From Serratia sp. M24T3 (GTDB taxonomy: Bacteria > Pseudomonadota > Gammaproteobacteria > Enterobacterales > Enterobacteriaceae): 64,000 bases of DNA. Shown one piece after another: positions 12,063-22,271 of this stretch. Location: assembly GCF_000257645.1 (NCBI RefSeq), contig NZ_AJHJ01000001.1, positions 1 through 64,000 on the forward strand, in the 5' to 3' direction. The stretch's first letter is position 1, and every line of letters starts with the position of its first letter. Both the position numbers and the translations under genes were made by a program. Below the pieces are notes generated by a model. It did no database searches. It had not been told where the DNA came from and saw nothing but the letters and a program-made list of their open reading frames with translations.

Positions 12063-14828
12063 ATGACCAAATATAGCCTTCGGGCAAGGATGATGATTTT
12101 AATACTTGCGCCGACCTTGATGATCGGTTTGCTGCTCAGCACTTTTTTTGTGGTGCATCGTTATAACGAGCTGCAAAATCAGTTGATCGACTCTGGTGCC
12201 AGTATTATAGAACCGTTGGCGGTTGCCAGTGAGTACGGGATGACATTCCGTGAACGAGCGCCCATTACCCGACTCATTGATCGCCTGCATCGTACCCATT
12301 CCGACATCGTGCGGGCCATTAGTGTTTACGATGGCAATAATCTGCTTTTCGCCTCTTCAAATCCTTTGCGTGACACTGCGCTGATGCAGGTTAAAGCAGG
12401 CGAGCCAATGCCGCAGCAGCTGACCCAGCTACGTTCGGGAGACTCACTGATCCTGCGCACGCCGATTATGGCCGAGAATCATACCTCAGCCGACGAGAAC
12501 ACCTTCCGCGAATCTCCGGGACACAATCTGGGGTATATCTCCATCGAGCTGGATCTCTCCTCGGTTCGGCTACAGCAGTATCAGGAAGCCTTTGTTTCTA
12601 CGCTGCTTCTACTGTTGTGTCTGGGCATTGCCACGCTGTTTGCTTACCGCCTGGTGCGTGACGTGACTGGCCCGATCCGCAATATGGTCAACACCGTTGA
12701 CCGCATCCGCCGTGGTCAGCTCGATAGCCGAGTAGAAGGTAATATGCTCGGTGAGCTAAGCATGCTTAAAAACGGCATAAATTCGATGGCGATGTCATTG
12801 ACTGCCTACCACGAGGAAGTGCAGCAAAATATTGATCAGGCCACCTCTGATCTGCGAGAAACGCTGGAGCAGATGGAAATCCAGAACGTCGAGCTAGACT
12901 TGGCCAAGAAGCGCGCCCAGGAAGCAGCGCGCATCAAATCAGAGTTTCTGGCCAATATGTCTCACGAGCTGAGAACCCCGCTAAACGGCGTGATCGGTTT
13001 TACCCGCCAAACCTTGAAAACCCAGCTTTCTCCTACTCAAACCGATTACCTGCAAACTATCGAACGCTCGGCCAACAACCTGCTGACCATCATTAATGAC
13101 GTGCTTGATTTCTCCAAGCTGGAGGCGGGCAAACTGGTGCTCGAGCATATTCCTTTCTCACTGCGTGAAATGCTCGATGAGGTCGTCATCTTGTTGGCCC
13201 ATAGCGCGCACGACAAGGGGCTGGAGCTGACCATTAATGTGCACAGCAACGTGCCGGAGTTTGTGCTGGGCGACCCAATGCGTTTGCAGCAAGTTGTGAC
13301 CAATTTACTGGGTAATGCCATTAAATTCACTGAAAACGGCAACATTGATATCAATGTGGAATTACGCTCGCAAAAAAACGCGCAAGTCGAGCTGGAGATG
13401 CAGTTTCACGATACCGGCATTGGTATTTCCGAACGCCAGCAGGCGCAATTGTTCCAGGCTTTTCGCCAGGCGGATGCCAGCATCACCCGACGTCACGGAG
13501 GCACCGGCCTTGGGCTGGTAATCACCCAGCGGCTGGTCAAGGAAATGGGCGGAGACATCAGCTTCTACAGCCAGCTAAACCGCGGTTCGACTTTCTGGTT
13601 TCACGTTACGCTGGAACTTAATGAAAGCCACCATCAGCGGCCGAGATCAATGGCGTGCCTGCGAGACAAAAAGCTGGCTTATATCGAAGCCAATCCGACG
13701 GCGACCAAAGCAGTTAAAGAAATGCTTTCCAGTATGCCGATAGAGGTTATCCATCGCACCAGTCAAGCCCTGCTGCCTGACGAACACTATGATTTCATTG
13801 TTTATGGCATGCCAATCCTACTGAATCATCACCTTAACGACTATGAAGAACGATTGCAGCAGTTGCTCAGCCAGTGCGACCGATTAATTCTGGCATTGCC
13901 CAGCCAATTCCAGATTTCCGCCGAACAGCTTAAAGACAAAGGGGTTTATGCCTGCCTTAACAAGCCGCTTTCTAGCGTTCGCCTCTTGCCGTATCTGCTT
14001 GAAGACCCGAAAAACTTCATCGAGGAAGACAACTCGCACGATCAGCGACTGCCAATGACAGTGATGGCGGTGGATGACAACCCGGCTAACTTGAAGCTGA
14101 TTGGCGCGCTGCTTGAAGAGCTGGTGGAAACGACGCTACTGTGCAACAGCGGTGAAGAAGCTATCGAGCTGGCAAAGAACGTTAATATGGACGTAATTTT
14201 GATGGATATTCAGATGCCAAATATCGACGGTATCCGCACTAGCGAGCTGATTCATCTGCTGCCACATCACATTACTACCCCGATTGTCGCCGTGACCGCG
14301 CATTCGCTCAGCGGCGAGAGAGAGCAGTTTATTAAAGCCGGAATGGAAGACTATCTATCGAAACCGATCGACGAAGGGATGCTGAAAGTGGTGCTGGCAC
14401 GCTATCACTCCTCGCAAATTCCTCCACCGCATTCCGCTGATCCAGTGCGGGAAAATTCTCTCGAGAATGTCTCGCCTAAAACCCTGGATTGGGCATTGGC
14501 CCTTCGTCAGTCAGCTAATAAAGAGGGATTGGCCAACGATTTGCTGCAAATGTTGATTGATTTCCTGCCCGAGGTGAGCGGCCGCGTTAACGCGATTATT
14601 CAAGGCGAGAAAGATGATTCTATCGTAGCGTTGATCCACAAACTCCACGGCAGTTGCAGCTACAGCGGTGTCCCTCGTTTAAAGCAACTGTGTTTCTATA
14701 TCGAACAACAGCTGCGCAAAAATGCATCAAACGAAGAACTGGAACCCGAATGGCTTGAGCTGTTAGATGAAATCGGTAACGTCACCCGGGAAGCGAAAGC
14801 ACATCTGGATAAAAGAAATAATACCTAA
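12063..14828 (+). CDS. barA: Tripartite hybrid sensor histidine kinase BarA
   Basis: Inner-membrane sensor of acetate and other short-chain carboxylates that phosphorylates UvrY and, through CsrB/C RNAs, controls CsrA. The 921-residue protein is nearly the E. coli length. Order: TM1 (about 10-31), periplasmic domain, TM2 (about 177-196), HAMP, a coiled segment, the dimerisation domain with His301 in SHELRTPL, a HATPase domain (GTGLGLVI), a receiver with Asp715 in LMDIQMP, and a C-terminal HPt domain with His862 in HKLHGSC. All phosphorelay residues are intact. In E. coli the gud operon is adjacent; here the gar genes lie in between. Confidence 0.98.
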   Translation: MTKYSLRARMMILILAPTLMIGLLLSTFFVVHRYNELQNQLIDSGASIIEPLAVASEYGMTFRERAPITRLIDRLHRTHSDIVRAISVYDGNNLLFASSNPLRDTALMQVKAGEPMPQQLTQLRSGDSLILRTPIMAENHTSADENTFRESPGHNLGYISIELDLSSVRLQQYQEAFVSTLLLLLCLGIATLFAYRLVRDVTGPIRNMVNTVDRIRRGQLDSRVEGNMLGELSMLKNGINSMAMSLTAYHEEVQQNIDQATSDLRETLEQMEIQNVELDLAKKRAQEAARIKSEFLANMSHELRTPLNGVIGFTRQTLKTQLSPTQTDYLQTIERSANNLLTIINDVLDFSKLEAGKLVLEHIPFSLREMLDEVVILLAHSAHDKGLELTINVHSNVPEFVLGDPMRLQQVVTNLLGNAIKFTENGNIDINVELRSQKNAQVELEMQFHDTGIGISERQQAQLFQAFRQADASITRRHGGTGLGLVITQRLVKEMGGDISFYSQLNRGSTFWFHVTLELNESHHQRPRSMACLRDKKLAYIEANPTATKAVKEMLSSMPIEVIHRTSQALLPDEHYDFIVYGMPILLNHHLNDYEERLQQLLSQCDRLILALPSQFQISAEQLKDKGVYACLNKPLSSVRLLPYLLEDPKNFIEEDNSHDQRLPMTVMAVDDNPANLKLIGALLEELVETTLLCNSGEEAIELAKNVNMDVILMDIQMPNIDGIRTSELIHLLPHHITTPIVAVTAHSLSGEREQFIKAGMEDYLSKPIDEGMLKVVLARYHSSQIPPPHSADPVRENSLENVSPKTLDWALALRQSANKEGLANDLLQMLIDFLPEVSGRVNAIIQGEKDDSIVALIHKLHGSCSYSGVPRLKQLCFYIEQQLRKNASNEELEPEWLELLDEIGNVTREAKAHLDKRNNT

Positions 14829-14837
14829 CAGCTTCCA

Positions 14838-14937
14838 CGCTGCAGGAAGGCAGCAACCGAACAAATCCCCAGAAGCTTACTCAGGTAAGTGACTGGGGTG
14901 AGTAAGGGAAGCCAACGCATCTGCAGCTCGAAAGATA
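14838..14937 (+). repeat. ERIC element, first of a tandem pair
   Basis: Contains the classic ERIC core: AATCCCCAG, AAGCTTACT, then GTAAGTGACTGGGGTGAG, with outer GCTGCAGG and CTGCAGCTCG boxes. It sits immediately after the barA stop, where its hairpin could protect or end the transcript. Confidence 0.9.
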
Positions 14938-14963
14938 AATATCAGGCTAATGCCCTATAGATT

Positions 14964-15066
14964 TCGAGTTGCAGGAAGGCAGCAACCGAACGAATCCCCA
15001 GAAGCTTACTCAGGTAAGTGACTGGGGTGAGTGAGGGAAGCTAACGCATCTGCAGCTCGAAAGATG
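14964..15066 (+). repeat. ERIC element, second of a tandem pair
   Basis: Near-identical direct repeat of the element about 125 bases upstream, again with CCCCAG / CTGGGG arms and ending with the typical GAAAGATGACGGGCAT tail. Confidence 0.9.
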
Positions 15067-15074
15067 ACGGGCAT

Positions 15075-16382
15075 TTAGAACCAGGTGGTGACGGCGGCCG
15101 TCACATCATACTGCTCGTTGATCAACAGCAGCTGACGCCATTTGTCAAAAGTCAGGCAAGGATGTGAGATGTCAAAAGCCAGCATGTCGCCAACCTTGAT
15201 ATCCGCATTCTGTGGTATCGACATAAACGCGTGCTGATCCATCATGGCAAAGATTGTCCAGTCTTCGGGCGCAGGTACCACTGCGGCATAAGCCTGATTT
15301 TTGCCACTCTGTGGACGATAGTGACTGCTGGCGACCGGAAATCCGGCATCTGAGGAGGTGTCGCGTTTACCTAGCCCGACAATGGCGCGCCCTGGCTCCG
15401 GCAATGACTGCACGTAGGCCCACACCTGCAAGGCTGGTAACAGGCTAAAGTTCATTTCGCGAGCAACCGGGTTACTCTGTTTGATACGATCGGCAGCACG
15501 GTGATAGGCCCCAACATCATGAGTCAGGTAGCAGCCCGGACGCAGCACCACATCAAGCCGATGGCGTTCGCCAGCATCAAGATGCTGCCCCCCTCGACTG
15601 AACTCTTCTGCAACCACGTCATACCAGGCCGATCCTGCGCCCGATAGAATCACGTCGGTTTCCTTAAAGTGCCCGGCTTCAGCCAGCGCCTGAGTTCTGC
15701 CTAATACATGCTGCAAGAATTCACGGATGGGGTCTTCTTCGTTTAAAACACCTTCATAAATCTCGACACCGACCAGTGACAGCGACTGTGGCCAGCGGCT
15801 TACGGCCTCCAGCAATTCAATTTCCTGCAGCCCGTCACGAATACCCGTTCTGCCACCTGTCACGCCATATTCCAGCAGCAGGCGCAGCGTCAAACCCGCT
15901 TCGGCAAAATACTCGCCCAAGGCATCAACGTTAGCAGCTGAATCTACAATACAAACAAATTCGAAATCCGCAGCCTGGCGCATCAGGTTAGCAATAATCG
16001 CCATATTCCCTTTACCCACCAGCTGGTTAGCCATCAGAAATTTGCGCACACCGTGAGCAAAGGCGGCATCTACCTGCGGCGCGGTTGCCAGCGTTATCCC
16101 CCAGGCGCCAGCATCAAGCTGCATCTGAAACAGCTCCGGGCTCATGGTGGTTTTACCGTGTGGGGCAAGTTTTACTTTGTAGCGATCGATAAACTCTTGC
16201 ATCCATGCCAGATTATGCTCGACTTTCTCTTTAGAGAGCACGGCAACCGGCAGGCTGACCTGCTCCTGCAAAATATTCCAGCCCTGCCTGGCGATATCGC
16301 CCATGCTCGCATCGGCGGTGAGCAGGCCCAGCCCCTTGGTGTGTGAATTAGCAGGTTGGCTGGCGAAAAAAGTCTCTGACAT
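15075..16382 (-). CDS. PLP-dependent D-amino-acid deaminase / D-threonine aldolase-like protein (DSD1 family)
   Basis: 435 residues of the fold-type III alanine-racemase-like family that includes D-serine dehydratase and D-threonine aldolase. VKLAPHGKTTM carries the expected PLP-binding lysine near residue 77. The C-terminal ISHPC motif resembles the His-x-Cys metal site of the family. Likely role: breakdown of a D-hydroxy amino acid, substrate unknown. It follows garK by 154 bases on the same strand, but a terminator-like hairpin lies between, so it may have its own promoter. E. coli gar operons have no equivalent. Family assignment is firm; the exact reaction is not. Confidence 0.85.
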   Translation of the reverse strand: MSETFFASQPANSHTKGLGLLTADASMGDIARQGWNILQEQVSLPVAVLSKEKVEHNLAWMQEFIDRYKVKLAPHGKTTMSPELFQMQLDAGAWGITLATAPQVDAAFAHGVRKFLMANQLVGKGNMAIIANLMRQAADFEFVCIVDSAANVDALGEYFAEAGLTLRLLLEYGVTGGRTGIRDGLQEIELLEAVSRWPQSLSLVGVEIYEGVLNEEDPIREFLQHVLGRTQALAEAGHFKETDVILSGAGSAWYDVVAEEFSRGGQHLDAGERHRLDVVLRPGCYLTHDVGAYHRAADRIKQSNPVAREMNFSLLPALQVWAYVQSLPEPGRAIVGLGKRDTSSDAGFPVASSHYRPQSGKNQAYAAVVPAPEDWTIFAMMDQHAFMSIPQNADIKVGDMLAFDISHPCLTFDKWRQLLLINEQYDVTAAVTTWF

Positions 16383-16471
16383 GATGAGTTCTCTTTAACA
16401 AATTGACCTCAAAACTAACGCAAAAGTGTGCAGGAATAAACCGCTTTCAGGAGGAGATTAAGGGATGAACT

Positions 16472-16508
16472 AAAAAACCGATATCTCCCTGTCAAGACAC
16501 CGGTTCAG
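16472..16508 (-). terminator. Possible terminator downstream of garK
   Basis: AACCG (16476-16480) and CGGTT (16501-16505) can pair across a 20-base loop, followed on the minus strand by TTTTTTA. The stem is short, so it is a weak candidate. Confidence 0.4.
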
Positions 16509-16536
16509 AGGTTATAAAACCTTGGCAGACAGCAGA

Positions 16537-17676
16537 TTACAATTTTTGTGCCAAACGGATTGTCGCCGCAATATTGCGCGCCGATTTACGCAAATTCTCA
16601 GCTGCATTATCCAGCGCTTCGTCCAGTGTACAGATGCTATACAAGACACTAAACACCGCATCCAGGCCGTGGTCGAAAACCACGTCAACGTCTTTAGTCA
16701 GGCTGCCACCTATCGCAATAACCGGCTTGTTATAGCGCTTAGCCACCCGCGCTACGCCGATCGGTACCTTGCCGTTGATGCTCTGGCTATCAATACGCCC
16801 CTCACCCGTAATCACCAGCGTGGCATCTTTAACCAGTTCATCCAGACCCAGCGCCTCGGTAACAATCTCGATCCCCTGACGCAGCTCGGCGTTGCAAAAA
16901 CCGTAAAGCGCGGCACCCATTCCGCCTGCTGCTCCAGCTCCAGGAACGTCGTCAACGTCGATGCCAAGATCCTTTTTGATCACCTCGGCATAATGGCTTA
17001 AATAACCATCAAGCTGCTCGATCATTTCAGGCGTCGCGCCTTTTTGCGGGCCAAAAATCGCTGTCGCTCCTCGATGGCCGGTTAACGGATTGGTTACGTC
17101 ACAGGCCACTTCAAAACGGCATTTTTTAATGCGTTTATCCAGCCCGCTGATGTCAATTTTTTCTAGCTTGATCAATTCGCCGCCGCCGAAGCCAATCTGT
17201 TTACCCTCTTTGGTCAACAGTTTGACTCCCAGTGCCTGCACCATTCCTGCACCACCGTCGTTGGTTGCGCTGCCGCCAATGCCAATGATGCAGTGCTCTA
17301 CGCCATGATCAAGAGCATTTTTAATCAGTTCACCGGTCCCGTAAGAGGTTGTTTTTAATGGATTGCGTAGCGACTGGGGCACACTTTCCAGCCCGCTGGC
17401 CGCTGCCATTTCAATAAAGGCAATCTTTTCATCACCCGAAAGCCCGAAGAAGGCGTCGATTGGCTCTCCAAGCGGTCCTGTTACCCTGACTTCCACCACC
17501 CGCCCGCCGGTAGCCGCCACCATCGCCTCAACGGTGCCCTCACCGCCGTCGGCAACAGGAAGTTTCACATACTCGGCGTGAGGAAAAATTTCGCGAAATC
17601 CACTTTCAATGGCTTTTGCCACGTCCAGGGCAGACAAGCTTTCTTTAAATGAATCCGGTGCGATTACTATTTTCAT
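16537..17676 (-). CDS. garK: Glycerate 2-kinase GarK
   Basis: Phosphorylates D-glycerate to 2-phosphoglycerate, the last step of galactarate/glucarate degradation. The 379-residue protein is typical for glycerate kinase type 1. Signatures include the N-terminal IAPDSFKESLSA, ADGGEGT, the glycine-rich GIGGSATNDGGAG and GEGRID. It is the third gene of a garL-garR-garK run, 127 bases after garR. The paralogue GlxK/GlxK-like GlcK of the glyoxylate pathway has the same fold; context decides for GarK. Confidence 0.95.
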   Translation of the reverse strand: MKIVIAPDSFKESLSALDVAKAIESGFREIFPHAEYVKLPVADGGEGTVEAMVAATGGRVVEVRVTGPLGEPIDAFFGLSGDEKIAFIEMAAASGLESVPQSLRNPLKTTSYGTGELIKNALDHGVEHCIIGIGGSATNDGGAGMVQALGVKLLTKEGKQIGFGGGELIKLEKIDISGLDKRIKKCRFEVACDVTNPLTGHRGATAIFGPQKGATPEMIEQLDGYLSHYAEVIKKDLGIDVDDVPGAGAAGGMGAALYGFCNAELRQGIEIVTEALGLDELVKDATLVITGEGRIDSQSINGKVPIGVARVAKRYNKPVIAIGGSLTKDVDVVFDHGLDAVFSVLYSICTLDEALDNAAENLRKSARNIAATIRLAQKL

Positions 17677-17803
17677 AAGCTATCCACTCTTAGAAACAAT
17701 CCACTTTTCAGAAACAATCCGCACGGCTGTGAAAATGCGTCCTGTCAGAATGAGGTATTATTGCTGATGATAGCGCCTCCCAGAGCGGCGCTATCTCAGG
17801 TAA

Positions 17804-18688
17804 TTACCGCGTGACTTCTACCTTCGCCAGATTTTCATAATAGCGTGCTATTGCGCTGTGGTCAGATTGTCCGTGGCCGTCAGCTCGCAATGCCTGCATA
17901 ATTTCCATAACCGCAGCAGTTAAAGGCAGTTGGGCACCGATTTCATGCGAGGTATCCAGAGCGTTGGCAAGATCCTTGATATGCAGATCGATCCTGAATC
18001 CCGGCTTAAAGTTGCGATCCATTACCATAGGCGCTTTAGCGTCTAATACTGTGCTCCCGGCTAAACCACCGCGAATGGCCTGATAAACCAGGTCAGGATC
18101 AACTCCCGCCTTGGTTGCCAACACCAGCGCTTCCGACATGGCGGCAATATTCAGAGCCACGATCACCTGATTCGCCAACTTGGTGACATTGCCAGCACCG
18201 ATATCGCCGGTATGCACCACAGAACCTGCCATTGATTTCATTACTTCATAGCATTTATCGAAGATGGCTTTGTCACCTCCAACCATTACTGACAGCGTGC
18301 CCTCAATCGCTTTTGGCTCACCGCCGCTGACGGGTGCATCGAGCATGACAATCTTTTTCGCCGCCAACGCCTCACTGATTTCACGGCTGGCAAGCGGCGC
18401 AATCGAACTCATGTCGATCAAAATAGCGCCCTCTTTCGCCCCTTCAATAATGCCATTTTTACCCAGCGCCACCTCTTTCACCTGGGGAGAATTAGGTAGC
18501 ATGGTGATAATAATATCGCTGAGTGCGGCCACGGCCTTCGGGGTGTCAGCCTTTTCTGCTCCGGCAGCAACCAGCTCGTCAGTGGTGTCTTTGTGATGGT
18601 CGAGGATCACCACTGAATAACCTGCCTTAAGCAGGTTTTTACTCATAGGCTTGCCCATGATCCCAAGGCCGATAAATCCGATTTTCAT
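17804..18688 (-). CDS. garR: 2-hydroxy-3-oxopropionate (tartronate semialdehyde) reductase GarR
   Basis: NAD(P)H-dependent reduction of tartronate semialdehyde to D-glycerate. The 294-residue protein belongs to the 3-hydroxyisobutyrate dehydrogenase family. A Rossmann GFIGLGIMGKPM motif is at the N-terminus, the substrate-binding DAPVSGGE near residue 117, and the catalytic lysine in GNVTKLANQ near 170. It starts 52 bases after garL, within the same operon. Its length equals the E. coli enzyme. Confidence 0.97.
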   Translation of the reverse strand: MKIGFIGLGIMGKPMSKNLLKAGYSVVILDHHKDTTDELVAAGAEKADTPKAVAALSDIIITMLPNSPQVKEVALGKNGIIEGAKEGAILIDMSSIAPLASREISEALAAKKIVMLDAPVSGGEPKAIEGTLSVMVGGDKAIFDKCYEVMKSMAGSVVHTGDIGAGNVTKLANQVIVALNIAAMSEALVLATKAGVDPDLVYQAIRGGLAGSTVLDAKAPMVMDRNFKPGFRIDLHIKDLANALDTSHEIGAQLPLTAAVMEIMQALRADGHGQSDHSAIARYYENLAKVEVTR

Positions 18689-18740
18689 GCGGTTACCCTC
18701 TGATTAATTGCTGAAATTTCGTTTATTAGAGTGATCAAGA

Positions 18741-19511
18741 CTATTGGGTAAAACGATCGTATAAGGCTTGTGTCCCCGCGCGGAACACGCCTAAATCGCT
18801 GCCCACTGCGACAAAGGTTGCACCCCATTCAATGTAGCGACGAGCATCGGCTTCGACGGGAGCCAGAATGCCGCTGGGTTTGCCGTGAGCTTTGGCTTTG
18901 TCGAGAATATATTTGATGGCTGACTGCACCTCAGGGTGCCCGGCGTTGCCCAAATGTCCCAGAGCGGCGGCCAGATCGCTAGGTCCGACGAAAAGACTAT
19001 CGACACCGTCAACGGAGGCAATAGCATCAAGATTATCAATTCCTTGCTGACTTTCTATCTGCACCATCACACAGATATGGTCATTGGCCTGCGCCAGATA
19101 GTCGGGCACGGTGCCAAACATATTGCCGCGATGAGAAACTGAAACGCCGCGAATGCCGGCCGGTGGATAGCGAGTTGAAGCCACTGCCAGCTCGGCCTGT
19201 TCGCGAGTTTCAACATAGGGGATCAGGAAGTTGGCAAAACCGATATCCAGCAGCCGCTTGATAATTACCGGTTCGTTGGTCGGAGGGCGAACAACTGGAG
19301 CACTTTTGCTGCTTTTAAGCGCCATTAGTTGAACGACAAAGCTGGATATATCGTTTGGCGCATGTTCGCCATCAAGCAGCAGCCAGTCAAAACCAGCCAA
19401 CCCTAATACCTCGGTCGAGATCGGATTAGACAAGGCAGACCAACAGCCAATCAGCGTTTTTCCTGCCAGCAAATCTTGTCGTAAGCGGTTTGGGAATACT
19501 TGATTACTCAT
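18741..19511 (-). CDS. garL: 5-keto-4-deoxy-D-glucarate aldolase GarL
   Basis: Class II HpcH/HpaI-type aldolase that cleaves 5-keto-4-deoxy-D-glucarate to pyruvate and tartronate semialdehyde. The protein has 256 residues from MSNQVFPNR, the E. coli length; four extra upstream codons are open but not conserved. LDGEHAPND contains the catalytic region, and metal-binding Glu and Asp lie in VQIESQQG and VGPSDLA. It is the first gene of garL-garR-garK. The E. coli operon starts with the transporter garP, which is missing here. Confidence 0.97.
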   Translation of the reverse strand: MSNQVFPNRLRQDLLAGKTLIGCWSALSNPISTEVLGLAGFDWLLLDGEHAPNDISSFVVQLMALKSSKSAPVVRPPTNEPVIIKRLLDIGFANFLIPYVETREQAELAVASTRYPPAGIRGVSVSHRGNMFGTVPDYLAQANDHICVMVQIESQQGIDNLDAIASVDGVDSLFVGPSDLAAALGHLGNAGHPEVQSAIKYILDKAKAHGKPSGILAPVEADARRYIEWGATFVAVGSDLGVFRAGTQALYDRFTQ

Positions 19512-19551
19512 ACGAAACCTCAATGGTTGAAGCGGGCATTAGAGAAATAGT

Positions 19552-19566
19552 GATGCGCCTGCACGG
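19552..19566. promoter_or_regulatory. Candidate CdaR operator, site 1 (upstream of garL)
   Basis: GCGCCTGCAC at 19555-19564 is the reverse complement of GTGCAGGCGC found 60 bases away. The same motif also occurs upstream of gudP and cdaR. Assignment to CdaR is an inference from this shared distribution. Confidence 0.45.
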
Positions 19567-19621
19567 TTAACTACGGTAATGATTAGATAATTCAGTATAA
19601 AAAGAGACCGCGCAAATGACA

Positions 19622-19640
19622 CTGTGCAGGCGCCCAACAA
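19622..19640. promoter_or_regulatory. Candidate CdaR operator, site 2 (garL-garD divergent region)
   Basis: TGTGCAGGCGCCCAA at 19623-19637. Thirteen of its 15 positions match TGTGCAAACGCCCAA upstream of cdaR. It is placed between divergent garL and garD, so it could serve both. Confidence 0.5.
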
Positions 19641-19668
19641 TCCTCGCAAAAAGAGGATGAATTTTTTT
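19640..19668 (+). terminator. Terminator-like hairpin in the garD leader region
   Basis: ATCCTC (19640-19645) and GAGGAT (19653-19658) form a 6-bp stem, followed by GAATTTTTTT. No plus-strand gene ends before it. It might attenuate a long garD leader or stop antisense transcription; function is inferred. Confidence 0.4.
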
Positions 19669-19734
19669 GCAATATCACATCACCATGGGATAGGAATCAC
19701 ACTATTTCAGCGACATACAAAAGCGTTTAACGAA

Positions 19735-19752
19735 GGGTGATTGTTGTCACTT
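19735..19752 (+). promoter_or_regulatory. Candidate CRP-cAMP site upstream of garD
   Basis: GGTGATTGTTGTCACTT has the GTGA-N6-TCAC core of a CRP site exactly spaced, 132 bases before the garD start. Catabolite control of galactarate use would be expected. Confidence 0.55.
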
Positions 19753-19883
19753 CTTATCCCTCAAATGCCTGAGAAAAACTGTTTAAGCCGCATTAAAGCT
19801 GGTCAGTTGCACAATGAGCTATTGCTGGACATTCCCTATAATTTTGCTCATAACCGATAAAACTCGCGCAGATGGAGATATCT

Positions 19884-21449
19884 ATGTCCGCCATAAAAGA
19901 GCAAGTCAGCAAACCTTTGTTTATCAAAGTGCATGACCGCGATAACGTAGCCATTATTGTTAATGACAATGGCCTGCCAGCGGGGACACAGTTTGCCAAT
20001 GGTTTGAAGCTGGTAGAACACATTCCACAGGGGCATAAAGTCGCGCTGACAGATATTCCTCAAGGCGAGGATATCGTTCGTTACGGCGAGGTGATCGGCT
20101 ATGCGCTGCGAAATATTGCGCAGGGTAGCTGGATTGATGAGTCAGTCGTTGAACTGCCGCAGGCGCCCGAGTTGGAAAGTTTACCGTTGGCGACGCGCGT
20201 TCCCGCGACACTTCCCACGCTCGAGGGTTACACTTTCGAGGGTTATCGCAACGCCGATGGCAGCGTCGGAACCAAAAATCTATTGGGCATCACCACCAGC
20301 GTGCACTGTGTGGCTGGCGTAGTCGATTACGTGGTGAAAATAATTGAACGCGATCTGCTGCCGAAATATCCCAATGTCGATGGTGTAGTCGGTCTTAATC
20401 ATCTTTATGGCTGCGGTGTGGCAATCAACGCGCCTGCCGCCATCATCCCGATTCGCACTATTCATAATCTGGCGCTAAACCCCAATTTTGGTGGCGAAAT
20501 TATGGTCGTTGGGCTGGGTTGCGAAAAACTGCAGCCGGAAAAACTGCTGCAAGGTACCTCCGATGTACAAGCCATCTCGCTGGATGAGGTGAAAATCGTG
20601 CGTTTGCAAGATGAGCAGCATGTCGGCTTTCAATCGATGGTTGACGACATTCTTACCGTAGCCAATTTTCATTTGCAGCGACTGAATAAACGCCAACGCG
20701 AGAGCTGTCCTGCTGCGGATCTAGTGGTCGGCACGCAGTGCGGCGGCAGCGATGCTTTCTCGGGCGTTACGGCTAATCCTGCCGTCGGGTTTGCCTCGGA
20801 CTTGCTGGTACGCTGCGGCGCAACCGTGATGTTTTCGGAAGTCACCGAGGTGCGAGACGCCATTCATTTACTCACGCCAAGGGCTGTTGATGAGCAAGTT
20901 GGAAAACGCTTGTTCGAAGAAATGGCGTGGTACGACAACTACTTGGCCAGCGGCATGACCGATCGCAGCGCCAATCCCTCCCCAGGTAATAAGAAAGGCG
21001 GACTGGCCAATGTCGTTGAAAAAGCGCTGGGTTCGATTGCAAAATCCGGTACTAGCGCAATCGTCGAAGTGTTATCTCCCGGTCAGCGCCCAACCCGCCG
21101 CGGGCTGATTTATGCTGCTACCCCGGCCAGTGATTTTGTTTGTGGAACACAGCAAGTCGCATCGGGTATCACCGTACAGGTATTTACCACCGGTCGTGGA
21201 ACTCCTTATGGATTAACGGCGGTGCCGGTAATCAAAATGGCGACCCGCACCACGCTGGCGAATCGCTGGTTTGATTTGATGGATATCAACGCAGGAACTA
21301 TCGCCACTGGTGACGCGACTATCGAGGATGTTGGCTGGGAGTTGTTCCATTTTATTCTGGATATTGCCAGTGGCCGCAAGAAAACCTGGTCAGATCAATG
21401 GGGAATTCATAACGCCTTGGCGGTATTTAATCCTGCGCCAGTGACATAA
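19884..21449 (+). CDS. garD: Galactarate dehydratase GarD
   Basis: Dehydrates meso-galactarate to 5-keto-4-deoxy-D-glucarate. The 521-residue protein belongs to the UxaA/GarD family: an N-terminal SAF-like domain (about 1-95) joined to the large catalytic domain, with cysteine-containing [18 protein letters not shown] and [12 protein letters not shown] segments expected to ligate metal. The ATG at 19884 is preferred because a GGAGA Shine-Dalgarno lies six bases upstream; an ATG four codons earlier overlaps that ribosome site. Divergent from garL with a 372-base shared control region. Long stretches are nearly identical to E. coli GarD. Confidence 0.97.
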   Translation: MSAIKEQVSKPLFIKVHDRDNVAIIVNDNGLPAGTQFANGLKLVEHIPQGHKVALTDIPQGEDIVRYGEVIGYALRNIAQGSWIDESVVELPQAPELESLPLATRVPATLPTLEGYTFEGYRNADGSVGTKNLLGITTSVHCVAGVVDYVVKIIERDLLPKYPNVDGVVGLNHLYGCGVAINAPAAIIPIRTIHNLALNPNFGGEIMVVGLGCEKLQPEKLLQGTSDVQAISLDEVKIVRLQDEQHVGFQSMVDDILTVANFHLQRLNKRQRESCPAADLVVGTQCGGSDAFSGVTANPAVGFASDLLVRCGATVMFSEVTEVRDAIHLLTPRAVDEQVGKRLFEEMAWYDNYLASGMTDRSANPSPGNKKGGLANVVEKALGSIAKSGTSAIVEVLSPGQRPTRRGLIYAATPASDFVCGTQQVASGITVQVFTTGRGTPYGLTAVPVIKMATRTTLANRWFDLMDINAGTIATGDATIEDVGWELFHFILDIASGRKKTWSDQWGIHNALAVFNPAPVT

Positions 21450-21453
21450 AAAT

Positions 21454-21502
21454 GGGTTTTAGATTTGAAATCTAAGGCAACTTTTTGTGCTGCGCACGGC
21501 CT
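21454..21502 (+). repeat. Left terminal inverted repeat of the 2-kb repeat block
   Basis: About 45 bases including TTAGATTTGAAATCTAAGG and GTGCTGCGC. Their reverse complement, with a few mismatches and one-base gaps, recurs at 23407-23455. Together they bracket the whole non-coding block between garD and gudD. Confidence 0.6.
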
Positions 21503-21800
21503 TTAGCTTAACTTCAAATTCAACTTCATGCGCTTCGCTTACTGGGCTGCGGCCCAGACCGCCTCAAGGGTGGCCCTTGGGCCGCCACCCTTAAGAATCC
21601 CGGGCCCTTTTTCCTCGCGACCAGATTGGTGCAAAAAAAGTAGATCTTTTCAGAAGCCTCGGTGCGTGGCGTTGGCCACGGCCCTGCGGGCTGCCTTCAC
21701 TCAGTCGGGAGCCAAAAGCGTCTCCCTTTCCTTCGCTCAGCGTAGGCCTGAGGCCGCCAATAGCAGCTAAAAAGAAAACCGGCAACTTTACGGCGACCAA
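21488..21800 (+). repeat. Dispersed repeat type I, copy 1
   Basis: About 313 bases, duplicated in tandem just downstream with roughly 95 percent identity by eye. Contains strong hairpins: CTGGGC / GCCCAG (around 21541-21556) and AAGGGTGGC / GCCACCCTT (around 21566-21592). Open frames inside are by-products of the high GC and differ between copies. Confidence 0.75.
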
Positions 21801-21812
21801 CGCTACGCTTAA

Positions 21813-22128
21813 TGCTGCGCATGGCTTAACTTCAAATTCAACTTCAACTTCAACTTCATGCGCTTCGCTTACTGGGCTGCGGCCCAGACCGCCTTAAGGG
21901 TGGCCCTTGGGCCGCCACCCTTAAGAATCCCGGGCCCCATTTCTCGTGACCAGATTGGTGCAAAAAAAGTAGATCTTTTCAGAGGCCTCCGTGCGTGGCG
22001 TTGGCCACGGCCCTGCGGGCTGCCTTCACTCAGTCGGGAGCCAAAAGCGTCTCCCTTTCCTTCGCTCAGCGTAGGCCCGAGGCCGCCAATAGCAGCTAAA
22101 AAGAAAAACCGGCAACTCTACGGCGGTC
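21813..22128 (+). repeat. Dispersed repeat type I, copy 2
   Basis: Direct tandem copy of the preceding element with the same start (TGCTGCGCA...GCTTAACTTC), the same hairpins and the same AAAGAAAAACCGGCAAC end. Only scattered substitutions and a few short indels separate the two. Confidence 0.75.
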
Positions 22129-22271
22129 AAAAGCCGATCTCACAAAGATAGAACTCTTAGGTTTGTTCAAGACTAGATATAACTTTTGATTTCGTTTCTG
22201 AATTAATAAAACCGATATGCACAGAATGTCACCTTCAAATGAAAGTTTTTGTCAGAAGAAAGGTCTTTTGA

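Noticed and set aside
21528-22151. 80- and 97-codon open frames inside the type I repeats
   Set aside because: The two copies diverge in frame at their ends, there is no ribosome site, and the sequence is explained by hairpin-rich repeats.
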